This document shows, one piece after another, positions 48,601-60,480 of a stretch of 64,000 bases of DNA; position 1 is the first letter of the stretch, and each line of letters starts with the position of its first letter. The notes below the pieces were generated by a model. That model did not search any database. It had not been told where the DNA came from and worked only from the letters and a program-made list of their open reading frames with translations. A program made the translations under genes and the position numbers. Source of the stretch: Acridotheres tristis (Eukaryota > Chordata > Aves > Passeriformes > Sturnidae); NCBI GenBank assembly GCA_037013685.1, contig CM072894.1, positions 33,225,029-33,289,028 on the forward strand, written 5' to 3'.

Positions 48601-50526
48601 CGGCAGTTCTTTGCTTTATCTTTAATCTCTAAATATAATTTTACCCCATCTGCCTCCTCTGGATATTAAGTATTTATAGAAGTATTGTCTCCTCCTCCCT
48701 CTACCCAGATTCTTCATTTTCAGCATTACTAGCATGATAATTACACAAAATTGAACTATTAGCACCAATTTCTATACAAATCTATAAATTCTGAAGCATA
48801 GCCTCAGTGTCACATTGCCTAGAAGAGGAAAAGGGCATGACTTAATTGAATATGACTTTTCTTCTTTATCTAATTAATTTTGTAACAACCTCACAGCACT
48901 GGCAATAATTCTTCTCTCTAACAGGTGGATAAGGTGCCCATTCCTCTGATCTCACACATTTTCTCTCTCTTGCAGCAGTAACTTCATTTAGGATAGGCTG
49001 CCTGGCCAAAGCAGACAGGCTCTCCTTAGGGACTAGAAGTGATCAGAGGAGATCCAGGCTCCCATTCCCACAGCTGGCCCAATTGGCAGCATCTTGCATC
49101 TGGTGCCCTGCCTTGGCCACCAAATTTATCGGCAGTAGGGAAGAGAGCAACAGGATGATACAATTCCCCAGCCATCTGGCTGTGGTGCTGATTTTTGTAA
49201 CCCTGTATATGCTAAATAGCACAATAAATTTTAAAATAAGACTTTGAGAAGGCTCACGGGAGCCTTTATGATGACAGGATGAGTCTGTTCTAAACAAACA
49301 TGACCAGCCATGTCTCACATATCTCCATGTACCTGCACCCTGTTATTTTAGCTGAAGATTTACTAGCTGAGTAACTCCTTGTGTAAACTTTTGTTGTTGC
49401 TGTTGTGTAACCCTGCTCTGTGCACTCAGAGCTGTGGCTGTAAAATAAACACATCAGTCTGGGAGCTGTAACCACATCATATACAGAGAGCAGCCTTCTC
49501 AGGGATTCAGGAAACTTGAAAGTAATTTCTGCTTTCCCCACTGATCTGACCCTATTACTTCAGCAGATGAGAAAGCAAGTGAAATGAATTCTCCTGCACG
49601 GTGAGACTTGTTTGGGCCATGGAAAGGGGGGAGGCTGTGCCCTGAATTCCTTCAACTTCATCAGTGGCAGAGCCTGCCCTCCACAGGCTCTGCAGCATCC
49701 CTGGGGGTGTCACAGAGCCCAGATGCCAGCTGGGTTCTCTCAGCACCACCAGCTCAGACACTGAGATCATGGTAGGCAAGAGGCAGAGAGAGATGAGAGA
49801 GGGAACAGCACTTCAGCACAAAGGGAGAGGGCTCTGGGTTTGTTTTTAACTCTGTCACTGACTTTGGCCTTGAAGAAATCAATCTTCAATCGACTCCTTC
49901 CTCCACCTCATACACTGGTGAGCAGTCTGGACTGGAAACTCATTTCTAACATTTGCCCACAACATTTTAGGTTGGTGTTTCTTAGCACTGCTTCAATGCT
50001 GATAAACAACTGACTCTTCAGAGCATTGAACTGGAGAGAGAAGGACATGGAAGAAGGGTTCCCAGTCCCTCCCAGTGACTGACTCAGTCCTGCTCCTGTA
50101 CTCCACCACACAGATCCCTCTGAGAAACCAGCTGATCCAGATAGGTTTATTTCTGAGCAGTTTCTTTGAGAGCAACTGAAGGAAATAAAAAAAGAGCCTT
50201 CCATTCTTTTCACTACTGATTCAGTATCTATTTTTATCTAAATAGAAAAGACTCAAAATCAGGGGCCAATCTCATTTAAAGTCACCCTCTGTTTGTGAAG
50301 TGCATTGGTACGGTCTTGCTCACTTCATCCTGCACAGAACTGCTGGTCTCTACTTTCCTAATGAAAAAATTTTGTTTTTTCCACCACACCACTCTAAATT
50401 AATTCTCAACTGAAATCATATTTGTGAAATGTCTGAGTTAAGTTTACAAACTGAACCTACTCAGAGGGGAGAAAATAAACACATCTGTAAGCCCAGGATT
50501 GTTCCATGAGTTTTTCCGTTTGTTTT

Positions 50527-50563
50527 GTTGTTGTTGTTGTTTTTCTTTTTCTTTTTCTTTTTC
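50527..50563. repeat. (TTG)n then (CTTTTT)n
   Basis: About five TTG units followed by four CTTTTT-like units. Confidence 0.88.
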
Positions 50564-51814
50564 TGGTTTTCATTATCAAATTGAAAGTTACTGTTCAATG
50601 CTGCAGCACTTCACAATTAATTGCAATTAATTAACCTTTGAGAAAACCTGTAAGCTGCTGCTATACACTACTTTTTTTCCTGGTCTGCTTTTCTTATAAG
50701 GCTGTTTTGGGGAGACGTCAGGCTAAGGAAGGATTAAGAAATCACAGATACTGAGGCTGAATACTAATTCATTTCATGTTTCATGTGAATTTCTCAGCTC
50801 TTTCTGAAAGCATTTTAACTCTTGGAAAGCACAATCATGAAGAAAAATAAAAGAAGTAATTTCTTTTTGTTGCTTTCTTTATCGTTCCATAACTAACACA
50901 CCTTATGGCTTTCACGGTATTTCTGTAACTGCTCTTTTCCAGTGAAAGAGCCTAATCAACAAATACAGACTTGATGGAAGCCTGGCCAGGAGCAGAGATT
51001 TGAGGGAATTGGTGCCATTTACAGATAGCAGAGTCCATGGGGAGAAATCCTGCTCAACACAGAGCCCATGAGCCCCTCTGAAAGTAGGACATGACCTTTC
51101 CCCACATCCATTCTGCCGTGTGCTGGGCTGCCCTTCAGCAGCACTGCCTGCAGATCCTCAGAACCAGCACCTTCCCAAAAATCTGCTGTCCTGATGAGCT
51201 TCCCCAGAGTCACCTGTGTGCACAGTCCTGTCACGGGGCTCTCACCATAGGCACACCCTGAGTGAGAATACAGCAAGTGTGAGGCAGCAGAGTCTCCCAG
51301 GCATGGAGAAGAACAATGATCCATCTCACAGTGGGTGTCCTCCTACAAACCCTAATCATGATTGGCATTAGCTGGCATCATTGCTTACTGGTGCTGTCTG
51401 TGATATTCCTCCAGGGGGAAAAAAGTTTCCTGTTCTTTACTCTAAAGGCTCAAATCTGTCTGTGTGGTCCCTGTCAGTGTCCACACATGTCAAAAGATGC
51501 ATGGGATTTTCTACAGTACTGGAGGGAAGTGTACAGCATTCCAAAACTCCAATATTCCCAAGCTTTCTCTGCACTGGCCCACCAACAGTCTAAGCTCAGG
51601 AAATTCCAATTCCATTGGAACAGAGGACACTGGAAGACCACAGGTTTTCTACATAAACTTGCAAGTGGGGACACTTCTCTTTTGTCTTTCCGAAAGAGAT
51701 CTTGGCTTGTGGTGGAACGGTGAGAACTTAAGACCTCCCAGACATGTTTTCATGTAAGTCAGAATTTGTGCTTAATGTGAAGACACATTTTGGAATGTAA
51801 TTTATTAATGGGTC

Positions 51815-51829
51815 TTTTTTTTTTTTTTT
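51815..51829. repeat. poly-T tract
   Basis: A run of 15 T followed by CCTTAAAGC. Confidence 0.88.
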
Positions 51830-52264
51830 CCTTAAAGCTGAGATTCTATTTCATAGAAGACTGATTTTTCTCAAAGCCTTTCTTTGTATCTCAATTTCCA
51901 CTACTGTTTTACCTCCCTAATATGAACAGAAGAAGGCTCATTAACAAGCATGTAGAATTTACAAGATACAATGCTCTCAGTTTTAAATTCACCAGCCACT
52001 CCACCTAACCTTTTCAATTATGGTAGCCTGCAAAGGATGCCTCAAAACCCAGGACAAAACAGTCGCTATGCACTCACAGGTGCATGAAGGGAAAGGAATC
52101 ATTTACCCATGGTTGCTGGCATGAGGATTATCATCACCACAGCTCTGCCTGTCCATGGCATCTCCACGGGGCTTGCCAAAGCACTAGGAATAAGCTACAG
52201 GAATAATCTAAATAAGAGAGAAGTTGCTAAAAGCCTACAGAGCTGTAGTACTGGACATAGGATG

Positions 52265-52480
52265 AATCACAGAATAGTTTGGGTTGGAACTGACCTTAAA
52301 GACTATCTAGTTCCAATCCATGTCCCATTGCAGGGACACTTTCCACTATCTCAGGTTGTTCCAAGCCCCATCCAGCTTGACCTTGAACACTTTCAGGGAT
52401 GGGACAGCCACAGCTTATCTGGGTCACTTGTGCCAGGGCCTCACCACTTTCACAGGGAAGAATGTTTTCCAACTAAGGGC
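52265..52480 (-). mobile_element. CR1 LINE, 3' end fragment
   Basis: An antisense CR1 copy. It starts at AATCACAGAATAGTTTGGGT, then TTGGAACTGACCTTAAAGAC, CAGGGACACTTTCCACTATC, CCAAGCCCCATCCAGCTTGA, CACTTTCAGGGATGGGACAG, TGTGCCAGGGCCTCACCACT and CACAGGGAAGAATGTTTTCC. All are in the expected order for the 3' end. About 215 bases remain. Confidence 0.93.
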
Positions 52481-54984
52481 ATATAAACAGCATTTCTCTC
52501 TGTAAATGAAGGGCACTGGCATGGAGGGAGACAGACAAAAGGTGGCTTTAGCTTTCATAACATCTGGCCTGACCTTGTCAATAAATGTGCACTGCAGCAA
52601 CAATTAAAAGCTCTGGTTTGGGATTAGGACTGGAACAGGCAAGGAGTGCTGTACAAACAGACATCCCAGGCAGATGATCCCCACAACAACCATTTCACAA
52701 CCACAGCATAAGGTGAGGCACAGACAACAGATGGGTATAACAAAAGGTTAAAAGCTGCACACCACGACAGCAAAATGATGATGATCACTGCCACAGTCAG
52801 CATCTACAGCAGGCAAATGCACATTTGTTATTCAGGATGTTGCAAATACCCTGCCAAAGGCAAGTGAGAAGAAAGAACATGAGTGTGAATCCCTAATTGT
52901 GGCCACAGGTCTATAGATCAGCCAAGGTAAAAGATGAGAATTGCTTTAAGAAAAACTGAGCGAGACTTAAGGGAATGATATATAACTAAATACATAGGAG
53001 GTGGCAAAAGGAGACAATGACAGCACATGGGAAGTAAGAGAACCCCTTAAAGATAAATAGTTAGTATTTCATGACCCTATTTCCCTCTGCTGTCAATGTT
53101 TCTTCCAGGAACAGCAGCCCCTGCTATCTTACGTCTTTTATCCAGGAGTTTTTCAGTGGAAAATACACCTTTCTTTCAATATTCAGGAGAAAGTTACCAC
53201 TAATAATAGAAAAGAAAGCCTAACTGCTGTAGTATATTGGTTGTCATTCTTTGAGACTCACATAGTGCCTGACCAAAAATCCATCTAACAGTGGCGTATT
53301 TTAGTCCAGAGGAGACTACAGTGCCATATAATCAGTGTAACCTGCTTAGAACTCAGTCTGTCAATATGGGCTTTCAAAAAAAGTATTTCCAGGGGCTGCT
53401 TTCAGCCTGAAGGCTTTGGCACTTAAAGCACAGATGCTTTTCTGTAGAATTTTTTTCCAATTGTAGTTCCACAAGGCAGCCTTCAGATGTATAAAGCACA
53501 CGATCATCCATCTGCATCTCTGGGGAGGTGATTCCAGGGACTGCAGTTATGATCTGAAGGAGGGGTGATCCATATTTTACTGGTGTTTAAATAAATAACA
53601 TCATCTTTACCTATAATAGCCATTCTCTTATCCTGCACACATCAAAATGAGACGGATACAGGAGAAAACAGAATCACCCATCAAGTGAATCTTGTTGATT
53701 TCCATCTCTGACATATCTCACCTTCAGATATGTGTTTACAGGGAACTCTGTCTTTGCTCAACCAGCACCTCCCACCCTGCATGTTCCAAAACACCTTCTA
53801 ATCTGCATTTATAGCAAATGGGATGGCATCAAATGCCTTCAAATATCAAATTTTCTAACTCCTCACAAACCCTGGAAAAAGAAGTGCAGTTTGATGAGAA
53901 GCAGGAAACTCATACTGGCATCCACAGGCATCCACAGCCTTTCCAGCAGCACAACATTAAAAGCACAAGGCACATCTCAAAAGCAGAACTGCTTTGTTGA
54001 TACTCAGGTGATGGCAGAGGAAATATTATTTCCAGTCTTAAATATCCACCAGCTCTTTAGAGGTGCGATTCCACCAAGGTGTGCATTCCCCAGTTAGTTT
54101 GGTTTTCCTGTATCAAAAAACACACACCTCTTAAATGTCTGGTTTGGGGATTTTTGAAGCATGTACTGTATGATTAACCTTATCAAAACAGAAATCCACT
54201 ACTATAGAAAGCACCTTCACTTGTATCTTCTATTCAGCTAATGAATTTTCAATAAGGGAGGAATTTCCTAATCAAGAGTGGTTCCAATTTCTTCATAACA
54301 CATCCTACAAACAAATTACAGTCAAGTGGCTGCTTTCAGACCATTTAAGACAAGAGCTGATGCCTACTGAAAATTAGTGAGCATCCTTCCACTGACTCCG
54401 GGCATGGCAGAGAGGACAGGGGATGGCAGGGAAGTGGCCACTTGCCATAATGGTGGTAGAGTGAACCCTGGCTTTATGTTGAAAATGCCTCTGCTCCCAG
54501 CAGCTGACAGGTGAGGAAAATCTCCTGTGGCCTCTCACTGGTACAGAACTGTACTGATATTAATTGGCATGTATTGGCTCAGTCTGAAATGCTAAGGAGT
54601 AGATTATTTCTGGGAAAGCAGTATTCAGCTTTTGAAAACACAGATATTAATTAATGCACCTTTTTTATCACTAAGAGTGGAACACAAAGGAGAGCTTCAC
54701 TTAGTGCCCATCTCTAACAGAGAAAAAGAAGAATCTCAGTAATTCTGTACCTGTACTCAGTCACCAACTATCACCAGCTTGTGGGTGACCTTGTGGCTGT
54801 CCATAGCCAGTGTGCTATGCTCCCAGGTGTCCCCTAGCCCAGCACACAGGGGCAGACAGTCCATGACACCTCACTGCCACCAAGACTGGCCTGCCTCAGA
54901 GGAGGGTCCAACGCCCTCTGTTCATCCCAGAGGTCACTCCTCCCAACCCTCCTCTCAGCCAGAATGGAGCCCCGAGGAGATGCA
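52481..54984. other. noncoding stretch
   Basis: About 2.5 kb with no recognisable gene. A 70-codon minus-strand open stretch without a start at 53377-53586 is noted under the findings. Nothing else stands out. Confidence 0.5.
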
Positions 54985-55100
54985 CAAAGGTTAAAGCACA
55001 GCACTGGGAGTCTGAAAATACTTTTATATAAAGACCTGCCTTGTGTCTTGGGGCAGTATCATGAATTTGGCACCCCTGCAATGTGCTCCTGCAGAAACTG
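54985..55100 (+). mobile_element. possible MIR-type SINE relic
   Basis: GGTTAAAGCACAGCACTGGG and AGTCTGAAAATAC resemble the 5' part of amniote MIR-like SINEs (a GTTAGAGCACTGGACTGGGAG-like start). CCTGCCTTGTGTCTTGGGGC matches the CTGTGTGACCTTGGGCAAG block, and GTGCTCCTGCAGAAACTGAT followed by AAAATGCC matches the GTGCCTCAGTTTCCTCATCTGTAAAATG block. Spacing is roughly right but many positions differ. Confidence 0.4.
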
Positions 55101-56284
55101 ATAAAATGCCCCGTATTCGCTCTGAGAGCCGCTCGCCACGATAAGCTCGACTTCAGCACAAAGAGCACCGGGGTTCAGGTGAAGAGACCATGAGTTATCA
55201 TCTCAGCTCTCCCACTGCCTGCCTGCACTATTTCTATGCTCTTCCTAATTCTTAATAACCAAGGTCTCTCACCCCTGCCAGGACCCAGATAACTGTAATT
55301 TACCAAATGTGCAGCTGCGGTGACGGAGGGGTTGGGCAGGTCACGGCAGGCAGACCTGGAGCAGAGTCCTCACTGCTGCCAGACAGACTCGCTCTTATCC
55401 ATTTGCTCTTTCAGGAGCTGACAGAAAATGATAAGATCACTGAAGGGCCGTCCAGCTGCCTGGCAGGTCACCTCATCACCACCAAATGAGGGCATGGAAG
55501 GAGATTCGTCAGTGCCTTTTTTTGCACTGTACTTGACAGCTGAGATTTCAATACTCATTCACAAATATTTATGCAATCTGGAACAATATAAATGATGTTT
55601 TCTTGTACTGGGTAAAAATCCCAGAGGGCAAAAGCAGGACTACAGTAAATGCTGTCTAATCACCCAGTTAGTGAAAAATCGTATTTAAATGAATTTGATG
55701 AACCAGGTGAGGTGTCAAAAGGATCATAAGATGCAACATGAACAACAAGGAGGCGAAACTGTAAGTTTATGCATCTAATCACAAGCTGAAGAACTTGTCT
55801 TGTGCCACAGCTGATTAAATTAAGGAGGACAGCAGAGGAGCTGTATTTTTGTTTACAGCAACTCTAAGCCTGCTTAGGATGGCTTTAGACCAGTTGCCAT
55901 TCAACCTAAAAATTGCATCCTTACGATGAAGATACCTCTTTTTGGAACAAAAAGCAATAAAGCTAATTAGAGAACTCAGGGTTCTCAGAAGCTCTTGCCT
56001 GTTTGAATGCAAAGGCTTGAGTCCAACCCAAGCAAACAGTAACAGGCACTGGCATCAAATGAATATTCAGGACTACAAAAAGAAATAAGGTGTTTAAAAT
56101 TCACTTGCGAGTACTTTTTCTTACTTGCAAAATTTAGTAACAGATAATTCCTGAAGGTAAGTTTTAAGCAGAGACTAGACTGCCACAGAAGGCATTAGCA
56201 AGATGCAACATGAACCATTCCACATACCTTGGTTTGCAAAAGTACAGCCAAGTCCTGGTAGGATGATTAAGGAGGAGGAAATTA
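55101..56284. other. noncoding stretch with a possible acceptor/exon
   Basis: About 1.2 kb without a recognised gene. At 55391-55411 the plus strand has a good acceptor tract (CTTATCCATTTGCTCTTTCAG); the following 52 bases are open in one frame (reading ELTENDKITEGPSSCLA) and reach GGCAG|GTCACC at 55463, a poor donor. I do not call it a gene. Confidence 0.4.
55111..55170. other. CpG-dense patch
   Basis: Seven CpG in 60 bases, including TATTCGCTCTGAGAGCCGCT and CGCCACGATAAGCTCGAC, in otherwise CpG-poor DNA. It directly follows the possible SINE relic. CpG retention suggests low germline methylation, selection, or a young GC-rich insertion. Confidence 0.4.
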
Positions 56285-56552
56285 AAAAGAGTTTGGTCTG
56301 TTTAGCCTAGCAAAATGAAGTCTGAGAGGGGATGCAATTATTCTTTATAGGTACATTTGGAAGTAAACAGCAGGGAGGAAGAAGAATTATTTAAGTTTGA
56401 AGGCTGATACTTGTACAAGACTGAGGAGCTATAAATTGTTCATGAATAAATTTAGACTGGAATTTAGGAGATTTCTGACAATTTGCAGACTTCTTAAAGA
56501 AGGTGATGTAGGCAAGCTGATTTGAAAGGAAGCTTGATACATTTCTGAAAAA
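56285..56552 (+). mobile_element. ancient CR1-family LINE relic
   Basis: In order: TTTAGCCTAGCAAAATGAAG, TCTGAGAGGGGATGCAATTA, TTCTTTATAGGTACATTTGG, GCAGGGAGGAAGAAGAATTA followed by TTTAAG, ATGAATAAATTTAGACTGGA, TTAGGAGATTTCTGACAATT, and AGGAAGCTTGATACATTTCT. This is the pattern of older CR1 lineages well known from turtles and crocodilians (GCCTAGCAAAACGAAGGCTG, then TATAAATACAT, GGGAGGGAGAAGAG and GAGCTTGATAAGTTTATG), not of the young avian CR1 copies elsewhere here. The 3' end of the consensus is missing; the copy stops at a short A run. The open frame on the opposite strand at 56391-56720 is an antisense by-product. Confidence 0.72.
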
Positions 56553-59187
56553 AAAAAAAGTAAGAGCAGAGGGGATCTTGGAGACAGAAATTAAAGTTTT
56601 CAGTAGAGGATTCAGGAGTTTGATTTGTTGTGATTGTTCAGATTTGTCTAAAACAGACTTGAAAGCACTGTGTGACCCTTTACATGGAAGTCCCTGAGAG
56701 TCTGATTTTCTTGACCACACAAGACAGCTGCTGTGAGTATCAAATGCTCAAGATCAAGAAATAGTTTTCAAGGTGAAATGATGTTTCTGGCATGAAAGTG
56801 GCAGGTTAGTTTTGGAAGTCATGTTTCCTGGGATTTAGTAAGCCTACTTTCTATCTTTGCAAAGATGTATTTTCCTCTACTGCATAAGAAATTTTCCTGC
56901 TTTTAGTGATAAATAAAAGCAGACTGGACAGTTCTGTATTGGCCATGTGTGGAACAAATATAGTTTGTTTTGTTTTGTTTTGTTTTTTAAGGTTACATAC
57001 ACATTTTCCACACACATTAATTAATACATGGAGCCAAATGATAGTGGCCAATGCTATATTTGCCAACAACAAATTTTATGATCTAAGAGCTCATTTACTC
57101 TGATCTGTGCTTTGTTCCTCTCTAATTTTTGGATACAAATTATATATGAAAGCTAATTTTTCTTCTACAAAAATGTTTGCATGTAGGATATTCACTCTAA
57201 GTACTTCTAAGCAACTCCATGTTTTAAATTTACTGACAAGCTCTTTAATTACCTCCTGTAAAGGCTTTTCTGTGCCAGACACCACTAAGGTTTTTCCAAA
57301 GACTGTCCACAATACATTATTTTTTTTTTTACAAAATACAAAAACTGAATTAAAAAGGATGCATTTCCAAAGCTGCTTTTTTTTTTTTCTTTGCAAGCTC
57401 AGTAAAGGTTTTGATCTCATGGTTTACACATTTGTTCAAACATATGTTTTTTTCCTAATATTCCCTCATCCCTTCCAAACCCAGCAGGTTTCATCACAAC
57501 ATCTTTAAATAGTCTTGCATACCCTTGCACTAAACCTGTTTTCTCTTCCAGCGTGTTTCAAACGCACCATTGCCACAGCAAGGATTTTAGTGCAATCCAT
57601 CAATCTCACTACATTATGAACATTGGTAGCGACAGAAAAACCTTCCTGGAATTTTTCTTGCTTATTTGGAGAGGGGAATTGATGAATACCATGATGTTTG
57701 AGCACAGTATTCAGGAATTGATTAAGGCAGCCGGACAGAGGAGGTTGACTCAGGTGCACAATACTCCCCGTGAACCTCTGAAAGGCCTTCAGGACTCTTC
57801 CTCAGCTGATGGAAATTTTGGCACCATGGCTGAAATTGATGGGTTACTTTAGTTTACATGGCACAAGATCTCTCTGTAATTAAACCTGAATGGAGGGGGA
57901 AAAAACAACAAAACAACAAAAAAAGCCAACCAAGAATAAGAGAAACTTAGGAAGAGGGAGGGTTACATTGACTTTGTGCCGTTGTGTCCTCCAGCAGGAT
58001 TGTGGGTCACATTGGGCTGAAGGAGCCTCCTACACGAGCGAGTGCTGGGTGCAACACCCATCCATCTTCCCAGGTTTGCACAGCCATCCTCTGGAAACCT
58101 TGTTCTTGCTTTTCCCCCTCTTTCATTCCTCCAGCTTATTTAAGGAGCGCAGAGGCACATAATGATGGAGATAACTCTCCCGTACCCTGCACAGCACGTT
58201 TGCAGGCGTCAATGTCATCCCATGGGTGCTCAAGGACTGCGGCTCAGGACTGAAGAATGAGTCTCGTGGCAGGATCTAAATATAAATTTGTCCATCTACC
58301 TAAAAAGTGTTAGCACGTCGGTAGCAGAATCTGACTTTTGCACCTATTAATATATGGTAAGATTATAGTGAGTTTAAAATGTAGGCATGCCTGCAAGTTT
58401 TATTTACAGATGACTGGTAAATACATAGACTTTATTATTTTTAGCACTGTAGCTGAGAAATTCAGAATAGAGAAGGAGAAAAAAATAGTTGTGGTTCTAA
58501 CTTTTGTTTCAAATGAGGTATAAATGGATGTCAGTCTCTCATGTGGGACACAAAAGAAAATAAATCCAACATCATTTACTACTCCACTGTGGAAAGAGAA
58601 GCAAACTAAATGCAGCAGTAACAACATTAAAACTGCAACATTTTCCAAGACCTTATCATAACAGAAAGCACATCCCTTTCAAGTATCAGCCCTCTAGCAC
58701 TGCAGGTCCTTACATTGTTATTACTAACCTCTGATCCTCCCGGATTCAGCAGCACGATAAAGAGGGCTAATTAAGTAACAACAGTTCCATAGATTTTTTT
58801 TTCCTGCCATCATGTTAAGACGTGGCATCATACCATCAGTCTGAATATGCACAGGAAAGAGTTTCACCTCCCTGGCTCTGTGCACTTAGTGGAGAGCAGA
58901 GACCCCAAATTCCCTAGGAAGGATGACAGGAAGGTGGAAAATATGAGCGTTATTCTACCTGCCTGAATAGGAATAGACGCACTAGGTTTTACTTTTTCAC
59001 ACAATTTTATTGTGTCTTTTTAGTTTCATTAATATTAAATACCTAATAAACTGAAAGGCGGTGGTTGAGACTCATTTACTTTAAAATAACCACCTAAATA
59101 GTTTTACTCATTCTACATAATTATAAATTACTCTTGCAGAGCTGTATTTGAAGCTTTTGTATGATTGTCTTACAGAGACCTGCATAT
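56553..59187. other. noncoding stretch
   Basis: About 2.6 kb with no recognisable gene. It has a GTTTT pentanucleotide tract at 56963-56988, T runs near 57319 and 57377, and a perfect 10-base palindrome AGGCATGCCT at 58383-58392. Open frames of 84 to 133 codons between 57091 and 57852 show no domain. Confidence 0.5.
56963..56988. repeat. (GTTTT)n tract
   Basis: Four consecutive GTTTT-type units and a trailing T run. Confidence 0.9.
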
Positions 59188-59730
59188 AGAATGACAGAAT
59201 CACAACAGGTGTGAGTGGGGAAGGACCTTTTGGATCATCTTGTTCCAACACCCCTGCCATGGGCAGGGACACTTTCCACTAACAGGTAACTCCAAGCCCC
59301 ATCCAACCTGCCCTTGGACACTTCCAGGGATCCAGGGCCAGCCACAGATTCTCTAGGCACCCTGTGCCAGAGCCTCACCACCCTCACAGGGAAGAATTTT
59401 TTCGTAGTATCTGATCTAAACCTAATGCCTATCATTTTAAATCGATTCACTCTTATCCTCTCACTCCCTGACCTGGTCTAAAATCCCTCTCCAGCTCTCC
59501 TGGAGCCCCTTTAGGCTCTGGAAGGGACGCTGAGGTCTCCCTGGAGCCTTCTCTTCTCCAGGTGAACACCTCCAACTCTCCCATCCTGGCTCCAGAGCAG
59601 AGGGGCTCTAGCCCTTGGAGCATCTCCATGGCCTCCTCTGGATTCACTCCAGCAGCTCCACTTCCTTCTTACACTTGATGGCCCCAGAGCGGGACACAGC
59701 ACTGCAGGTGGGGTCTCAGGAGAGCAGAAC
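59188..59730 (-). mobile_element. CR1 LINE, longer 3' fragment
   Basis: An antisense CR1 copy of about 540 bases. Landmarks from left to right: AGAATGACAGAATCACAACA (terminal repeat region), ACCCCTGCCATGGGCAGGGA, CACTTTCCACTAACAGG, CCAAGCCCCATCCAACCTGC, CTTCCAGGGATCCAGGGCCA, CCTCACCACCCTCACAGGGA, AAAATCCCTCTCCAGCTCTC, CTTTAGGCTCTGGAAGGGAC, TGGAGCCTTCTCTTCTCCAG, GGCCTCCTCTGGATTCACTC and GCAGGTGGGGTCTCAGGAGA. The order and content match the last part of avian CR1. Open frames on either strand across it are not genes. Confidence 0.95.
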
Positions 59731-60219
59731 AGTTATCCAAACAGAACTATTCAGCTGCAGGCAATCCATGCTCAGAATTCATATTTTCTTGCTGGACACC
59801 AGCTCTCAGGAGACTGTCTCCTGAAAAAACTACCAGTTATCCAAATCCCAGCAATCCATCAGTTGTTCCAATACTACAAACTGCCTTCCATCACTAAAAT
59901 GTTGCTGTGACACACTGCTAGAAACTGCATGCTTTTCAGTTGCCTATTAATATCATATCACAGACAAAAAGGCATTAATCTAGAAATGGTTTCAAATGGG
60001 TAGGACTATAGCATCTGAACTAATGATTCATAAAATCATTTGCAGCTATTAGTCTACAAGGATAAGTGCAGCTACTGCTTTTATATCAGTGCTTGGTGTG
60101 GTACCATCAATTTAAAATCTATCTCGTCTAATGTAATGGATTTATGTATGCAGTGGAACCCAGAGCAGCCTTGTCAGGATTTTAAAGTCTAGATAGCTAT
60201 GTACAATTATAGGTGTCAC

Positions 60220-60480
60220 AATATGAAATAACAATCAGAGGCAACGAGAGGAAAACTCCAAAAATTCCCGTGCATGCCACGCAGGAAGGCAGTTGTTTAA
60301 TATTCCTGTATTGCACCGTGATTATTTCACTTGATGGAAGTGATGTATTTTTACATAACTTGATCTAAGGTTACGTCTCTCATGAAAATGATTTGCAGTC
60401 TTTAAATCTCCAGGGATAAGGAAAAGTAAGAGGGATATTTTTAATGGGCAGATGTCATTTCTGTGAACATTTCGCCAGCT
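60220..60480. promoter_or_regulatory. candidate conserved noncoding element
   Basis: High-complexity DNA with scattered CpG (GGCAACGAGAGG, CCCGTGCATGCCACGCAGG, CACCGTGATTATTTCACTTG, GGTTACGTCTCTC) and homeodomain-like words. No transposon is visible. The call rests on texture alone. Confidence 0.22.

Larger units (their letters stand above)
48601..52264. other. noncoding stretch
   Basis: About 3.7 kb with no recognisable gene. A strong acceptor-like tract (TTTTCTCTCTCTTGCAG) ends near 48976 but no open exon with a donor follows. A GTT/CTTTTT simple region lies at 50527-50563 and a poly-T at 51815-51829. Confidence 0.5.

Noticed and set aside
53613..53634. 22-base minus-strand microexon candidate with a good pyrimidine tract (acceptor GTGTGCAG, donor GTAAAG)
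   Set aside because: Too short to support from sequence alone, and similar chance site pairs occur in many places here.
59235..59702. Open frames across the CR1 copy
   Set aside because: They are translations of the noncoding 3' part of CR1 and its complement.
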